Shown here: in pieces, positions 15,520 to 25,788 of the stretch
Layout: every line of letters begins with the position of its first letter
Numbering within the stretch: position 1 is the first letter of the stretch
The notes under the pieces: generated by a model
Told to the model about the DNA's origin: nothing
Databases searched by the model: none
Seen by the model: the letters and a program-made list of their open reading frames with translations, nothing else
NCBI GenBank assembly: GCA_900100095.1
Contig: FMTN01000027.1
Coordinates: 1-41,124 of the forward strand
Length of the DNA: 41,124 nt
Reading direction: 5' to 3'
From: Lachnospiraceae bacterium C10
GTDB lineage: Bacteria; Bacillota; Clostridia; Lachnospirales; Lachnospiraceae
Made by a program: the position numbers and the translations under genes

Positions 15520-16377
15520 TCAATCAATTTCATTCAGATGGAAATTACCACGGATCTCTGCCGTATTGACGGAATTGATAAACGCGCAGGGATCGATCTC
15601 GTGAACCGCATCGATGATGTTTCGTCTGTCGGCCGCATCCACAACAGAATATACCATCTTACGTCCGTCTCCCTCAAAACTGCCTTCCGCGTTCATGATG
15701 GTTGCACCGTGGGTCGTCAGATCATAGATTCGGCTGCAAACCTCCTTGGAACGGTTGGTCACAATAAAAAATGTCACCTGCTGGTATTTCCGGTACAGAA
15801 CACGAAGGGCCTGCGTGCTGACATACTGGAAAATAATGGAATACAGCGCCTTATCCCATCCAAACAGAAAGCCTGCTGTTCCAAGAATCACCACGTTCAC
15901 TCCGAGAACGATAAAGAAGGAGTCCTTTCCCTTTTTTCGTGACAGATAGATTGCAATAAAGTCGGTTCCTCCGCTGGATGTATCGCCGTGAAGACACACT
16001 GCAATGGCCACAGCATTGAACAGACCTCCAAACACGCTGACCAGAAGGGGATCATGGGTAACCTGAAGCCTTGGAATCATATCCACTAAGATACCACTGA
16101 CAATGATCATCAGGATGGAAAACATGGTGAACTTCTTGCCAATATGCTTATAACCAATATAGGCCGGAATGGCATTGATCATCACATTCAGCAGGGCAAA
16201 GGAAACATCAAAATGGAAGAACGTCTCGCAGATTGCCTGAATCAGCATGGCAAGTCCCGATGCTCCACCTGGGTAAATACCGCCCACCTTTGCAAACATT
16301 TTCAGATTCACTGCCATGAGCGTGGCTCCCACCAAAACCATCAACAAACGTTTGATATCATTTTTTTCAAATTTCAT
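15520..16377 (-). CDS. YitT family membrane protein with C-terminal DUF2179 domain
   Basis: 285 residues. Five or six membrane segments fill residues 10-195 with the Gly-rich motifs GGIYPGGASGLAML and DTSSGGTDFIA that mark the YitT family. The C-terminal 85 residues are a soluble DUF2179 domain (TFFIVTNRSKEV, THGATIMNAEGSF, KMVYSVVDAADRR). The function of the family is not established; Clostridia often carry several paralogues. It has its own promoter and terminator and is transcribed away from the acetyltransferase gene. Confidence 0.9.
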   Translation of the reverse strand: MKFEKNDIKRLLMVLVGATLMAVNLKMFAKVGGIYPGGASGLAMLIQAICETFFHFDVSFALLNVMINAIPAYIGYKHIGKKFTMFSILMIIVSGILVDMIPRLQVTHDPLLVSVFGGLFNAVAIAVCLHGDTSSGGTDFIAIYLSRKKGKDSFFIVLGVNVVILGTAGFLFGWDKALYSIIFQYVSTQALRVLYRKYQQVTFFIVTNRSKEVCSRIYDLTTHGATIMNAEGSFEGDGRKMVYSVVDAADRRNIIDAVHEIDPCAFINSVNTAEIRGNFHLNEID

Positions 16378-16403
16378 AGAATTGTCCTTTCAATACCTGT
16401 ACA

Positions 16404-16431
16404 ATTATAGGGCAATTGTAAAATTTTTCAA
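16404..16431 (-). promoter_or_regulatory. Promoter of the YitT-family gene
   Basis: TTGAAA and TATAAT on the minus strand with 16 bases between them, about 27 bases upstream of the ATG. Confidence 0.65.
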
Positions 16432-16461
16432 TCATATCATTCTTGTTGTAAGGAGAAGTTT

Positions 16462-17040
16462 ATGACAGACAATATGCACACTACAACCATTCGACCTGCC
16501 ACCCCAGAAGACGCCGGTCGTATTCTTGAAATCTACTCTTACTATGTGACAGATACCGCTGTCACCTTTGAATATGACATTCCTTCCCCGGAAGAATTCC
16601 GGGGGAGAATGCAGGATGTTATGGAACGCTATCCTTACCTTGTCATCGAAGACAAGGGTGTCATCATGGGCTACTGCTACGCCTCCGCCTTTCATCCGAG
16701 AGCCGCCTACCAGTGGTGCTGCGAACTTTCCATCTACCTCGACAAGGACGCAAGACGCTGTGGTATGGGACGTATGCTCTATGAGAAGATCGAGTCCATT
16801 TTAAAGGACATGGGAATCACCAACCTCTATGCCTGCATCGGCCTTCCGGAGAGAGAAGACGAACATCTTACAAGAGACAGCGAAAAGTTCCATCAGAAGA
16901 TGGGCTATACCACCATCGGAAACTTTTCCCGTTGCGGCTATAAATTCGATACCTGGTACGGCATGATCTGGATGGAAAAGATCATCGGCTCACATACCGC
17001 AGACCAAACGCCGGTCACCTGGTATCCCTCTCTACCATAG
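16462..17040 (+). CDS. GNAT family N-acetyltransferase (phosphinothricin acetyltransferase-like)
   Basis: 192 residues. IRPATPEDAGRILEIYSYYV and the following TAVTFEYDIPS are typical of the Pat/Bar-like branch. YLDKDARRCGMGRMLYEKI near 92-110 is the acetyl-CoA pyrophosphate loop (R-x-x-G-x-G). LYACIGLPE and FHQKMGYTTIGNFSRCGYKFDTWYG complete the fold. It transfers acetyl from acetyl-CoA to a small amine, but the substrate cannot be read from sequence. AAGGAG lies 6 bases upstream of the ATG. A strong terminator follows 5 bases after the stop. Confidence 0.9.
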   Translation: MTDNMHTTTIRPATPEDAGRILEIYSYYVTDTAVTFEYDIPSPEEFRGRMQDVMERYPYLVIEDKGVIMGYCYASAFHPRAAYQWCCELSIYLDKDARRCGMGRMLYEKIESILKDMGITNLYACIGLPEREDEHLTRDSEKFHQKMGYTTIGNFSRCGYKFDTWYGMIWMEKIIGSHTADQTPVTWYPSLP

Positions 17041-17043
17041 CCA

Positions 17044-17967
17044 TTACGCAGTCGGGGATTCTTCCCTGACTGCGTTTTTAATTGCCTGATTTAAGGTATT
17101 CAGCACTCGCTTCTTGTCTCCGCTCCATTTCGGTTCAATCAGAAGAGACTTCGGCCCATCTCCTGTAATCCGGTGAATCACAAGATTCTCCGGCAGAATC
17201 CGCAGAGCGTCCACCACAAGCCTTGTATATTCCTCCAGGGTGAGAATATGAAAGGGTTCCTCTTCGTATTCTTCTGCCAGCTTCGTCCCTTTTAAGACAT
17301 GCAGGAGCTGAAGCTTCACCCCGTCCCCCGGAGAGAGCATCCTCGCAAGGTAGCTGACACTATCTTTCATATCCCCTTCACTTTCTCCCGGCAATCCGAG
17401 GATCAGATGCACCACCACCGTAAGGTTTGCTTCCTTCAGCCTTCGATAGGTCTCTTCAAAAACCGGCAGTTCATAGCCTCTTCGAATGCGCTTTGCGCTC
17501 TCTTCCTTGATCGTCTGAAGCCCCAGTTCCACCCAGATCGGCTTCTTCCTGTTTAATTCGGCAAGAATTCCAAGCATTTCCTCCGATATGCAGTCCGGCC
17601 TTGTACCGATGGACAGTCCGAGAATATCCGGCTCCTGCAGGACTCTCTCATACAGACCTTTCAGGCGCTGTGGATCCCCATAGGTATTGGTGTAGGACTG
17701 AAAATATGCAAAATAGCGTCTTTCCTCTTTGGGAATGGATTTTGAAAATTTCCCGTCGACTTTCTCCTTTGCGAAACGCAGCTGATCCTCAATGTCTGTG
17801 AAGGGAGCCGCGAAATCACCGGAGCCTCCGGCAGAACAGAAGGTACATCCCCCTGTCGCAATCTTCCCGTCACGGTTCGGACAACTGCAGCCGGAAGACA
17901 GGGAAAGTTTATAAACTTTGGTATGATATGTGGACTTAAAATAGTCCGAAAGTGATGTGTAATTCAT
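17044..17967 (-). CDS. TIGR01212-family radical SAM protein (YhcC type)
   Basis: 307 residues from the ATG at 17965-17967. The protein begins [20 protein letters not shown] and contains [18 protein letters not shown], the Cys cluster of this family, followed by a radical SAM barrel ([41 protein letters not shown]). The family resembles Elp3 and is thought to modify RNA; its reaction is unknown. Family proteins start at this ATG, which has AGGGGG close upstream. An in-frame ATG at 18003 would add 12 residues but lies too close to the likely promoter (TATATC near 18011-18016). Confidence 0.88.
   Translation of the reverse strand: MNYTSLSDYFKSTYHTKVYKLSLSSGCSCPNRDGKIATGGCTFCSAGGSGDFAAPFTDIEDQLRFAKEKVDGKFSKSIPKEERRYFAYFQSYTNTYGDPQRLKGLYERVLQEPDILGLSIGTRPDCISEEMLGILAELNRKKPIWVELGLQTIKEESAKRIRRGYELPVFEETYRRLKEANLTVVVHLILGLPGESEGDMKDSVSYLARMLSPGDGVKLQLLHVLKGTKLAEEYEEEPFHILTLEEYTRLVVDALRILPENLVIHRITGDGPKSLLIEPKWSGDKKRVLNTLNQAIKNAVREESPTA
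17046..17080 (+). terminator. Terminator of the acetyltransferase gene, embedded in the end of the convergent gene
   Basis: ACGCAGTCGGGGA and TCCCTGACTGCGT (13 bp, one wobble, four-base loop) are followed by TTTTTAATT on the plus strand. The hairpin coincides with the last codons of the convergent radical SAM gene, so its arms are also protein-coding. Confidence 0.88.
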
Positions 17968-18068
17968 ACCCCCTATGCTACCATCCTCCCGCCTTTGTGT
18001 CATCTGCCTTTTCTGATATACTTAAGTACAGTCGGAACAAGAACAACCCTACAGTAGGAGGATTTACT

Positions 18069-18533
18069 ATGCGCTTTGTCATCCAGATTGCTGAAAATGC
18101 ATCCTGTGAAATACATGAAAATGACCTCTCTTATACAAGCGAGGTCATTCCAAAAGGATATATGGTACTGATTGGTATTGCACCGGAAGATACCAGAGAG
18201 ATTGCAGATAAAATGATACAGAAAATGCTCTCTCTTCGTATCTTTGCCGATGAAAACGGGAAAACGAATCTCTCCCTTTCCCAAGTCAACGGAGGACTGT
18301 TACTGGTATCACAGTTCACCCTCTATGCAGACTGCCGCAAGGGGAACCGTCCGTCCTTTGTAAAAGCAGCCGGTCCAAAGGAGGCAGAAGCTCTCTACGA
18401 CTATATTGTCGCCTCCTGTCAGGAAAAAGTCCCACAGGTTGCCACCGGCTCATTCGGAGCTGACATGAGGGTAAGCTTTACCAATGTGGGACCTTTCACC
18501 ATCCTATTGGATTCGGATGAGATTATAAAATAA
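18069..18533 (+). CDS. dtd: D-aminoacyl-tRNA deacylase
   Basis: 154 residues, the normal length. It starts [15 protein letters not shown] and holds [17 protein letters not shown] (active site) and the C-terminal [18 protein letters not shown], which contains the Gly-cisPro motif that screens D-amino acids. It removes D-amino acids (D-Tyr, and Gly from tRNA-Ala) mischarged on tRNA in the cytoplasm. The open frame continues upstream to 17952, but TAGGAGGA lies 7 bases before the ATG at 18069, which fits the family start. It converges on the mannan operon with only 17 bases between the stops and no visible terminator. Confidence 0.95.
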   Translation: MRFVIQIAENASCEIHENDLSYTSEVIPKGYMVLIGIAPEDTREIADKMIQKMLSLRIFADENGKTNLSLSQVNGGLLLVSQFTLYADCRKGNRPSFVKAAGPKEAEALYDYIVASCQEKVPQVATGSFGADMRVSFTNVGPFTILLDSDEIIK

Positions 18534-18550
18534 TAATGTTTTGATCTCTC

Positions 18551-19648
18551 TTAACTGATCAGCAGGGAATTCAGGTAAAAATCTTCTACCGTATTCTCTG
18601 CTTTTTTTATCTCGATGGTAACGGTATGAAGCTTTGGCACATCCTCAACCAGTACGGATTGAAGATAGAGGCAATCGCCCCAGTCTTCCGTAAAGTTTCC
18701 ATCCAGCTCCAGTGGATTGGCCGTATCGTCATCCACAATACACTGGGCAATCGGAACCGGCTTTCTCACGCTCTTACGATACTGAATGCCAAGGGTTCTT
18801 CCGTAGAAGGTGAAGGAAATACGATCTCCTTCCTTCTGCCCGATCCAGCCTCTTTTCCACAGATCCAGATGACCTTTCTTCTCTGCGGTATCCACCGTAA
18901 AACCGTCGGTTTGAACCGTCATGCGGCCATTGGTATCTCCCGTATTGCTGATATCGTAGCGAACCGTCGCTTCAAACCGGTTTGGCGTAACAGCACAAAC
19001 ATTGATTTCTTCAACTTTGTCGCCGTTTTTCTCTACGCGATCCATCCAGTCCGCAATATAGTCCGTTACATCCCCTGCGATAAGAGCATGGCCTTTGTCA
19101 TTTGGATGAAGACCATCCGGGCTGATCTCCTCCCGCTGTATTTCTCCGGAAGAAATCCTGCGGTACAGGGTGTTTTTAATATTCACATGGCCGATTCCAT
19201 AGGCATCGGTCACCCTGGAATGGAATTCCTCCGCACTGACACCCGTATCGTAAAACACATTGTTCAAAGCAAGAACCGCCGGCTCAAAATCTGCAAACAT
19301 CAGCCTGCGGATCACACCCTCGTAGGTCTCTTCAAAGAAGGCCTCTGCATCATCATTGACTGAAAAATCAATCACCACAAAGTCTGGACGGTACATCATA
19401 AGGTCCTCTCCCATGCGCGCAACGCCAAAATAGGAGGTGGTTCCGCCGATTCCTGCGTTTACATAATGCACCCTTGCCTTGGGAAAGCGCTTAACAAACC
19501 AGTCATATACCAGATAGGAGTAACACGTCTCCGGTTTGGATGACAGACTTCCCTGGGTGATGGAACCACCTAAAAACCCGATGGTAATATCTTCGCCGCG
19601 CTCAGCCCGCCTGCAAATATCGTATAATCTACTGTCATTTCCCTTCAT
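18551..19648 (-). CDS. SGNH-type carbohydrate acetyl-esterase, CE17-like
   Basis: 365 residues from ATG 19648. An SGNH hydrolase domain fills the first 220 residues: GGSIT with the catalytic Ser near 29, GIGGTTSY, FSVNDD with the block III Asn, and SPDGLHPNDKGH with the catalytic Asp and His (numbers run from the ATG). The C-terminal 140 residues are a beta-sandwich resembling a CBM35-type module. SGNH-CBM order and the mannan context match the Roseburia CE17 esterase, which removes 2-O-acetyl groups from manno-oligosaccharides. There is no signal peptide, so it acts in the cytoplasm. AGAGG lies 6 bases upstream of the ATG, which is 1 base after the mutase stop. Last gene of the operon. Confidence 0.8.
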   Translation of the reverse strand: MKGNDSRLYDICRRAERGEDITIGFLGGSITQGSLSSKPETCYSYLVYDWFVKRFPKARVHYVNAGIGGTTSYFGVARMGEDLMMYRPDFVVIDFSVNDDAEAFFEETYEGVIRRLMFADFEPAVLALNNVFYDTGVSAEEFHSRVTDAYGIGHVNIKNTLYRRISSGEIQREEISPDGLHPNDKGHALIAGDVTDYIADWMDRVEKNGDKVEEINVCAVTPNRFEATVRYDISNTGDTNGRMTVQTDGFTVDTAEKKGHLDLWKRGWIGQKEGDRISFTFYGRTLGIQYRKSVRKPVPIAQCIVDDDTANPLELDGNFTEDWGDCLYLQSVLVEDVPKLHTVTIEIKKAENTVEDFYLNSLLIS

Positions 19649-19649
19649 C

Positions 19650-21386
19650 TTAAACCTCTGACACATCTGCTATCTCCAGTAAAGCAGACTTGACCTGCTG
19701 TAACTGTTCCTTGGCATCGGAAAGAGAGCTTCCCTTCACACCGTAATAGAACTTGATCTTAGGCTCGGTACCGGACGGACGGACACATACCCATGCCCCC
19801 TTCTCCAGCTCGTAATAAAGTACGTCTGAAGTTGGAAGATTGGCAGAACTCTCCTCCTTTGTTACACAGTCATACCGCTTGCCTGACTTATAATCCCGAT
19901 AGGCTAAAACTTGATAATTTCCAATTTTATCCGGCTTTCCTTCCCGGAATTTGCTCATGATTGCTGCGATTTCCTCTTTGCCGCTGATGCCCTTTTTCTC
20001 AACCGAAGAAAGACCTTCCCGGTAATAACCGTATCTCTCATACATATCGATCATGGCATCCCAGAGTGTCTTACCCTGTCGCTTGTAGAAAGCAGCCACT
20101 TCACAAAGCATCATAACAGCAACCACAGCATCCTTGTCTCTTGCATAGGTTCCGGCCAGACATCCGTAGCTTTCCTCCAGTCCGAAGACAAAGGATCTTC
20201 CATCCTCTTCAAACAGACGGATCTGCTCTCCGATGTACTTGAAACCGGTCAAAACTTCCACCAGTTCCACATCATAGGCCTTTGCCACAGCCTTCGCCAT
20301 ATCCGTCGTCACGATGGTCTCCACGAGAACCGGACGCTTTGGCAGTGTTCCAAGAGCCTTCTTCTCTCGCAGGATATATTCCGCAATCAACATTCCGGAC
20401 ATATTACCTGTGAAGCTCTTGTACTCTCCGCTTTCGCTGTCCTTACAGTAAACACCCAGACGGTCGGCATCCGGATCGGTTGCCAACACCAGATCGGCAT
20501 CCTTTTCCTTTGCCAGTGCAAGTGCCATCTCCCAGGCCTTCGGATCCTCCGGATTCGGATAGGACACCGTTGCAAAGCGGCCGTCCGCAACCTTCTGCTC
20601 CGATGGAACATAGACCTTCTCAAATCCCAGCTCAGACAATACCTTCCGGACAGGCACATTTCCTGTGCCGTGAAGCGGGGTGTATACCACACGAATATCC
20701 TTTGCCTGATCCAAGATCATATCCGGATGAATGCTCTGGCTTCGCACCATCTTATCGTATTCCTCATCCAGCTCTTCACCGATGATATGGTAAAGTCCCT
20801 GAACTCTTGCGTCACTTTCCTCCATGGTCCGGATCATGGACCAGTCATCCACCTTTGCCACTTCCGCCATGATATTTTTATCATGAGGCGGCGTGATCTG
20901 AGCGCCATCCTCCCAGTACACCTTATATCCGTTGTATTCTCTCGGATTATGACTGGCTGTGATGACAATACCGGCAATTGCGCCTAGTCTTCTGACTGCA
21001 AAGGAAAGTTCCGGTGTCGGGCGAAGGGATTCAAAGCAATAGGTCACGATCCCGTTGGCAGCCAGACACAGGCAGGCTTCTCTTGCAAAGGTCTGTGACA
21101 TATATCTTGAATCGTAGGCGACAGCGACGCCTTTTTTTGCGCCACCCACCTGATTGATATAGTTCGCAAGACCCTGGGTCGCCTGACGCACCGTGTAGAT
21201 ATTCATACGGTTCGTTCCGGCTCCGATCACTCCTCGAAGACCACCGGTACCAAAGGCCAGCCTCTGGTAAAAGCGGTCAATAATTTCCTCATTCTGTCCT
21301 TCTATCGCACGAAGCTCCTGGCGGGTCGCCTCATCGAAGTACGTATTCTCGCACCAGTCGCGATAGGTCTCCATTATTTTATCCAC
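19650..21386 (-). CDS. Phosphoglucomutase / phosphomannomutase (phosphohexomutase family)
   Basis: 578 residues. The phosphoserine loop is VITASHNPREYNGYK, the metal loop DPDADRLG, the sugar-binding loop GLEESYGCLAG, and the phosphate-binding loop RPSGTEPKIKFY. These are the four active-site loops of the family, in normal order and length. In this operon it most likely turns the mannose-1-phosphate made by the GH130 phosphorylases (and possibly glucose-1-phosphate) into the 6-phosphate. GTG start at 21386 with AGGAG 5 bases upstream; ATG four codons later is the alternative. The ribosome site overlaps the stop of the isomerase gene. Confidence 0.9.
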   Translation of the reverse strand: MDKIMETYRDWCENTYFDEATRQELRAIEGQNEEIIDRFYQRLAFGTGGLRGVIGAGTNRMNIYTVRQATQGLANYINQVGGAKKGVAVAYDSRYMSQTFAREACLCLAANGIVTYCFESLRPTPELSFAVRRLGAIAGIVITASHNPREYNGYKVYWEDGAQITPPHDKNIMAEVAKVDDWSMIRTMEESDARVQGLYHIIGEELDEEYDKMVRSQSIHPDMILDQAKDIRVVYTPLHGTGNVPVRKVLSELGFEKVYVPSEQKVADGRFATVSYPNPEDPKAWEMALALAKEKDADLVLATDPDADRLGVYCKDSESGEYKSFTGNMSGMLIAEYILREKKALGTLPKRPVLVETIVTTDMAKAVAKAYDVELVEVLTGFKYIGEQIRLFEEDGRSFVFGLEESYGCLAGTYARDKDAVVAVMMLCEVAAFYKRQGKTLWDAMIDMYERYGYYREGLSSVEKKGISGKEEIAAIMSKFREGKPDKIGNYQVLAYRDYKSGKRYDCVTKEESSANLPTSDVLYYELEKGAWVCVRPSGTEPKIKFYYGVKGSSLSDAKEQLQQVKSALLEIADVSEV

Positions 21387-21394
21387 GTATACTC

Positions 21395-22345
21395 CTAATC
21401 ATTTCGTTCGGTTGTCATCAACGCCTCACAACAACCGTGTAGCGTCCACGCTCCGCTTCCTGCCGGAAGGAAGAAGCTGTCTCCCTTGACAAAGGTAAGA
21501 CGTTCTTCTCCACAGCTGATCTCGCCTTCACCATCGAGGAAGAGAATATGGGCAAAACTGTCCGTTCCAATGGTTCCACTTAATGTATCAAAGTTATTAC
21601 CGTCAAGATACAACTTATCCACAATGAAGTATGGGCAGCTGGCAACATGCGGTGCATCCGACGGGCGTTTCCTTACGGGTGCAAGCTCTGTCACATCCAA
21701 AGCTTTATCCACATGAAGCTCACGCAGCTGACCGTTCTTATCTTTTCGACCGTAATCAAAAATACGATAGGTTACATTCGAATTCTGCTGAATCTCAGCA
21801 ATGAGAATTCCCTTGCCAATGGCATGAAGGGTTCCGGATGCAATAAAGAACACATCGCCCTTCTTCACCGGCGCGGAATGCAGCACTTCTGTCAACGTAT
21901 TGTCTTCAATTCTCTGTCTGAATTCCTCTTTGGAAATCTCATGCTCAAATCCATAATAAAGGCTGGCACCTTCCTCGGCTTCCACCACATACCACATCTC
22001 TGTCTTGCCCGGCTGACCTTCATTCTGATAGGCATAGTCATCACTTGGATGCACCTGAATGGACAGATCGCCCTTGGCATCAATAAACTTGATCAGGACA
22101 GGAAATTCCTTGAATCTGCTGCAATTCGTTCCAAGAGCCTTTTCTCCGCAAATCTCAAGATATTCCGCCAGAGTCTTGCCGGCATATTCTCCGTTTACAA
22201 TGGTGGACGGACTGTCCGGATAGCAGGACAGCTCCCATGTCTCGGCAAGGACGTCTCCGTCGTAATCCTTATGATAGTTCTCTACCAGACGGTGTCCGCC
22301 CCAGAGATAGTCTTTACATGTTGGTGCAAGCTTTAAAAGTGCCAT
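21395..22345 (-). CDS. manA: Mannose-6-phosphate isomerase, class I (short form)
   Basis: 316 residues, the size of Firmicute short-form ManA. WGGHRLVENY near the start, IQVHPSDDYA (zinc-ligand Gln and His), KTEMWYVVEAEEGA (zinc-ligand Glu) and FIASGTLHAIGKG (zinc-ligand His) form the cupin metal site. It converts mannose-6-phosphate to fructose-6-phosphate, the last step from mannan into glycolysis. It starts 3 bases after the stop of GH130_2, with GGAAGAAGG as ribosome site inside that gene. Confidence 0.93.
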   Translation of the reverse strand: MALLKLAPTCKDYLWGGHRLVENYHKDYDGDVLAETWELSCYPDSPSTIVNGEYAGKTLAEYLEICGEKALGTNCSRFKEFPVLIKFIDAKGDLSIQVHPSDDYAYQNEGQPGKTEMWYVVEAEEGASLYYGFEHEISKEEFRQRIEDNTLTEVLHSAPVKKGDVFFIASGTLHAIGKGILIAEIQQNSNVTYRIFDYGRKDKNGQLRELHVDKALDVTELAPVRKRPSDAPHVASCPYFIVDKLYLDGNNFDTLSGTIGTDSFAHILFLDGEGEISCGEERLTFVKGDSFFLPAGSGAWTLHGCCEALMTTERND

Positions 22346-22348
22346 ATG

Positions 22349-23374
22349 TTACCTTCTTCCAATTTCTGTGTCATCTTCTGTAATACGGCTGTTTTCCTTG
22401 ATGTAGTCAACAATCTCATCCAGTGTGGTAAATGCAAGTCCTACATAGCTGTCTGCCGCACCATAGTAGATGGCGATTCTACCTGTGTCTTTATCATGGA
22501 TGGTGGCACATGGGAAGCATACATTCGGTACAAAACCGCGCTCCTCATACCACTCCTCCGGTGTAAGCAAAAACGTGCTACAGCGGTATTTTACCTTAGA
22601 CGGATCATCAATATCAAGAATGGCACCGCCGATGGAGTAGACATATCCGTTGCAGGTTCCACTTACACCATGGTAGAAAAGAAGCCATCCTTCGCTTGTC
22701 TCAATCGGAGCCGCTCCGCCACCGATTTTAAGAGACTCCCACCACTCCTGTGACTTGCTCATCACATGACGGTGGTGACCCCAGAACTCCATATCCGGGC
22801 TCTGTGAAAGGAAAATATCGCCAAACGGTGTATGTCCACTATCGGACGGACGGGATAACATCACGTAGTTATCCTTAATTTTTCTCGGGAAGAGTACCGC
22901 ATTCCGGTTGAACGGAAGGAACGGATTCTCGAGGCGGACAAAGGTCTTAAAGTCCTTGGTCTTTGCCATACCGATGGCTGCTCCGTAAAAATCCTGACAC
23001 CAGATGATGTAGTAGGTATCCTCCACCTTTACCAGTCTTGGATCATAAGCGTAACGAGGCATGAACTCCTCACCGTTTTCGTCTACGAAAGGAATCTTGT
23101 TTTCCTCAAAATTCCAATGGATTCCGTCTTCACTTCTGCCCAGATAGATGTAAGGAATTCCGTCCTTTTGCTCACCGCGAAAGACACCGATGAAAGCACC
23201 CTCGTAAGGAATTACCGCACTGTTGAAAATTCTTGCCACACCCTTCACCGGATTACGTCCGATCACCGGATTCTCTGTGTATCTCCAGATTGGAATGTCA
23301 CGCTCCCCTGCCGGAGCCTCCTGCCATGGCATATTCTCTACCGCAGGCGCATTTAAAATCTTATACTTTCCCAT
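22349..23374 (-). CDS. GH130_2-type beta-1,4-manno-oligosaccharide phosphorylase
   Basis: 341 residues, a five-bladed beta-propeller of the GH130 family. YTENPVIGRNP, GVARIFNSAVIP and PRYAYDPRLVKVED, with the catalytic Asp at about 111, and a later HH-SGT region place it in the subfamily of manno-oligosaccharide phosphorylases. It splits the non-reducing-end mannose from beta-1,4-manno-oligosaccharides with phosphate, giving mannose-1-phosphate. There is no signal peptide. AAGGA precedes the ATG, 10 bases after the GH130_1 stop. Subfamily assignment is by length and local motifs, not by tree. Confidence 0.87.
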   Translation of the reverse strand: MGKYKILNAPAVENMPWQEAPAGERDIPIWRYTENPVIGRNPVKGVARIFNSAVIPYEGAFIGVFRGEQKDGIPYIYLGRSEDGIHWNFEENKIPFVDENGEEFMPRYAYDPRLVKVEDTYYIIWCQDFYGAAIGMAKTKDFKTFVRLENPFLPFNRNAVLFPRKIKDNYVMLSRPSDSGHTPFGDIFLSQSPDMEFWGHHRHVMSKSQEWWESLKIGGGAAPIETSEGWLLFYHGVSGTCNGYVYSIGGAILDIDDPSKVKYRCSTFLLTPEEWYEERGFVPNVCFPCATIHDKDTGRIAIYYGAADSYVGLAFTTLDEIVDYIKENSRITEDDTEIGRR

Positions 23375-23384
23375 ATCTTTTTCC

Positions 23385-24569
23385 TTATCCTCTCTTTGCT
23401 TCTGCCTCTAATATTTCAAGATTATGTGCAATCATTTCATTTCTCTGATCAACACACAGGCTGCTTCTTCCGGGATCGGAGGGGGTATGGAAGATATAAT
23501 CCGAAAGAAGCTCTACTGTGGTTGTTGCAACATGGAGCCTTGTATCACTGGATGCATAATAGAGATAGATCGTTCCATCATCATCCACAATAGCTCCATT
23601 AGAAAAAAGAACATTGGAGACATCTCCTGTCCTTTCATCCCGTCTTGGTCCCATGAGAAGGCCCGATGGCTCTGCTGTAAGCTCCCATGGTTTTTCTAAA
23701 TCTGTGCCATAGGCATACAGAACATAGCGAAGGCCTGCTGCCGTATTACGGACACCGTGTGCGATATGAAGCCATCCCTTTTCGGTTCGAATCGGTACAA
23801 TACATTCACCGTTCTTGGCTTCTGTAATCTGATGATACTTTCTGTGACTGATAATTTTCTCTTCCTGAATAACGGCATGTTCAATGTCCTTACAGGTTCC
23901 AAATCCAATTCCACCACCGCTTCCCGTATCAAGGAAGCCATCCATCGGTCTGGTATAAAAAGCATATGCTCCATTCACAAATTCCGGATGAAGCACCACA
24001 TTACGCTGTTGCGGAGAATCCAGTGTCACCAGGTTATCAAGTCTCTCCCAGTGAATCAGATCTTTTGTACGAACGATTCCCGCTGCAGCAACCGCAGCAG
24101 ATAAATCGCTGTCTGTCTCGTCCTTTTTCTCTGAGCAAAATACGCCGTAGATCCAGCCGTCTTCATGGGCAGTCAGACGCATATCATAGACATTCGTCTC
24201 TTCCTCATCGATGTCCGGAAGCCGGATCGGATAATCCCAGAACCGAAAGCCTTCCGTCGGACAGCTTGACTCTGCCACTGCGAAAAATGACTTGCGATCC
24301 GCACCTTCCACTCTAGCAACCAGATAGTACTTTCCGTTTAATTTGATGGCACCGCTGTTAAAGGTTGCATTGATTCCCAGACGTTCCTGAAAATTCGGAT
24401 TACTGTCAAGATCAAGGTCATATCGCCAGAACACCGGAGCGTGTTCTCTAGTCAAAACCGGATTCTCATAGCGCTGCATGACTCCGTTGTACTCATCGAT
24501 AGGATGATTTTCTTTTTGAATCAGTTCTTCATATTTTTTCTGCTCTTCATAGTAACGCTCATGAAGCAT
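23385..24569 (-). CDS. GH130_1-type 4-O-beta-mannosyl-glucose phosphorylase
   Basis: 394 residues, longer at the N terminus than its neighbour. [31 protein letters not shown] and [14 protein letters not shown], with the catalytic Asp at about 129, followed by GGGIGFGTC and [10 protein letters not shown] match the mannosylglucose phosphorylase subfamily. It cleaves Man-beta-1,4-Glc with phosphate to mannose-1-phosphate and glucose, acting after the 2-epimerase. AAGGAG lies about 10 bases upstream. Its start overlaps the end of the epimerase gene by 11 bases, so translation is probably coupled. Confidence 0.87.
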   Translation of the reverse strand: MLHERYYEEQKKYEELIQKENHPIDEYNGVMQRYENPVLTREHAPVFWRYDLDLDSNPNFQERLGINATFNSGAIKLNGKYYLVARVEGADRKSFFAVAESSCPTEGFRFWDYPIRLPDIDEEETNVYDMRLTAHEDGWIYGVFCSEKKDETDSDLSAAVAAAGIVRTKDLIHWERLDNLVTLDSPQQRNVVLHPEFVNGAYAFYTRPMDGFLDTGSGGGIGFGTCKDIEHAVIQEEKIISHRKYHQITEAKNGECIVPIRTEKGWLHIAHGVRNTAAGLRYVLYAYGTDLEKPWELTAEPSGLLMGPRRDERTGDVSNVLFSNGAIVDDDGTIYLYYASSDTRLHVATTTVELLSDYIFHTPSDPGRSSLCVDQRNEMIAHNLEILEAEAKRG

Positions 24570-25776
24570 GTTCTTCTCTCCTTATCAGTAAAAGACACAT
24601 TCTGCCGTTGTGATACGGGCACTTCCACGGATCTGCCATGGCATGTTCCGATAATGGCTTACCCTCCGAATCAACTTCCCAGAACCATTCGCCGCCGGGC
24701 CGTTTATCAATCAGATATTCCCGGATGTAACTCCAAATATTCCGGGCTGCATCCAGATACTTTTCTTCCTTCGGGTTCTTTTCCCAGGCATTGACAAAAC
24801 CGTTGACCGCTTCCGCCTGAATCCACCAGACACGGTTTTCTCTCACCTTACCGTCTTCCTTCTCTTCCGGAAGGCAGGTTCCGTTATAGGCCTCCTTGTA
24901 TACCTGTTGCTCCATCTCCTGCACCATTTTACCGATTACGCCCATTTCCATTCCGTCACCAAGATATCCGATATAGGCCTGCTTGGTTGCATCATCGATC
25001 AGCCATGCAGCCTCAATGTCATGGCCGTAGGAATACAGGTCGATCAGGGAATTGTAGTCCAGATCAAAGAAGACCTCCTGCCGGCAAAGATCCCGATTAT
25101 AGATCGCATTGACGATGATCGTAAGGATCTCACGAAGTCGTTCTCTTACCACTTCCTCCCCGGTGACCTCTGCCAGATTCGTATAGGCTTCCATCACGTG
25201 AAGGATGGTATTCATTGTCCTCTGGGCACAGACGCCGTTCTCAGAAAGCTTATCATTAGATGCCGGGGTAAAGTCACGGTTAAAAGCCTCCAGATAACCC
25301 TTCTCATCTCTCATCTTCTCTTCGATCAGATGAAAAAGGGTGAATGCCAGATCCAGTGCCTTCCTGTTCTTTGACGCCTTGTAGTAACTGCACAGCCCGT
25401 ATATGGCAAATGCCTGATTATAGGTGTGCTTTGTCATATCCTTCGGCTGACCGTCGTAAGTGACAGACCAGAACAGGCCGCCTTCCTCGTGATCCACGAA
25501 GGACTCTTCCAGCAAGGTCCAGGCGCTGTCCGCACAGCTAAGAAGCTTCTCGTCTCCCAGCGTCAGATACGCTTCGGAAAAGAACCAGAGGATCCGGCTG
25601 TTTAGAATGCAGCCTTTGTCATAGGTCTTATCCACCACAAGATCCTGTCCCATGTAGCCGTAGAATCCGCCATGTTCAAAGTCCTGCATGCTTTCCCAGA
25701 AAGGGATAATATGATGGAGCAGCTCCTCCTTTGCCTCGGCACACAGTTGTTTTAATTCATCCATCTTCTGTTTCAT
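24559..25776 (-). CDS. AGE-family cellobiose/mannobiose 2-epimerase
   Basis: 405 residues forming an (alpha/alpha)6 barrel. [52 protein letters not shown] and [12 protein letters not shown] supply the conserved His and Arg residues of cellobiose 2-epimerases. In the mannan pathway it converts Man-beta-1,4-Man to Man-beta-1,4-Glc, the substrate of GH130_1. Between the transporter permease and GH130 genes, this role is well supported. The ribosome site is weak (AGGTG 9 bases upstream). Confidence 0.9.
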   Translation of the reverse strand: MKQKMDELKQLCAEAKEELLHHIIPFWESMQDFEHGGFYGYMGQDLVVDKTYDKGCILNSRILWFFSEAYLTLGDEKLLSCADSAWTLLEESFVDHEEGGLFWSVTYDGQPKDMTKHTYNQAFAIYGLCSYYKASKNRKALDLAFTLFHLIEEKMRDEKGYLEAFNRDFTPASNDKLSENGVCAQRTMNTILHVMEAYTNLAEVTGEEVVRERLREILTIIVNAIYNRDLCRQEVFFDLDYNSLIDLYSYGHDIEAAWLIDDATKQAYIGYLGDGMEMGVIGKMVQEMEQQVYKEAYNGTCLPEEKEDGKVRENRVWWIQAEAVNGFVNAWEKNPKEEKYLDAARNIWSYIREYLIDKRPGGEWFWEVDSEGKPLSEHAMADPWKCPYHNGRMCLLLIRREEHAS

Positions 25777-25788
25777 TTCTTTCTACAC

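Noticed and set aside
19911-20987. Long plus-strand open frame opposite the phosphohexomutase
   Set aside because: The minus-strand gene carries all family motifs; the antisense frame is Cys/His-rich and has no start signal.
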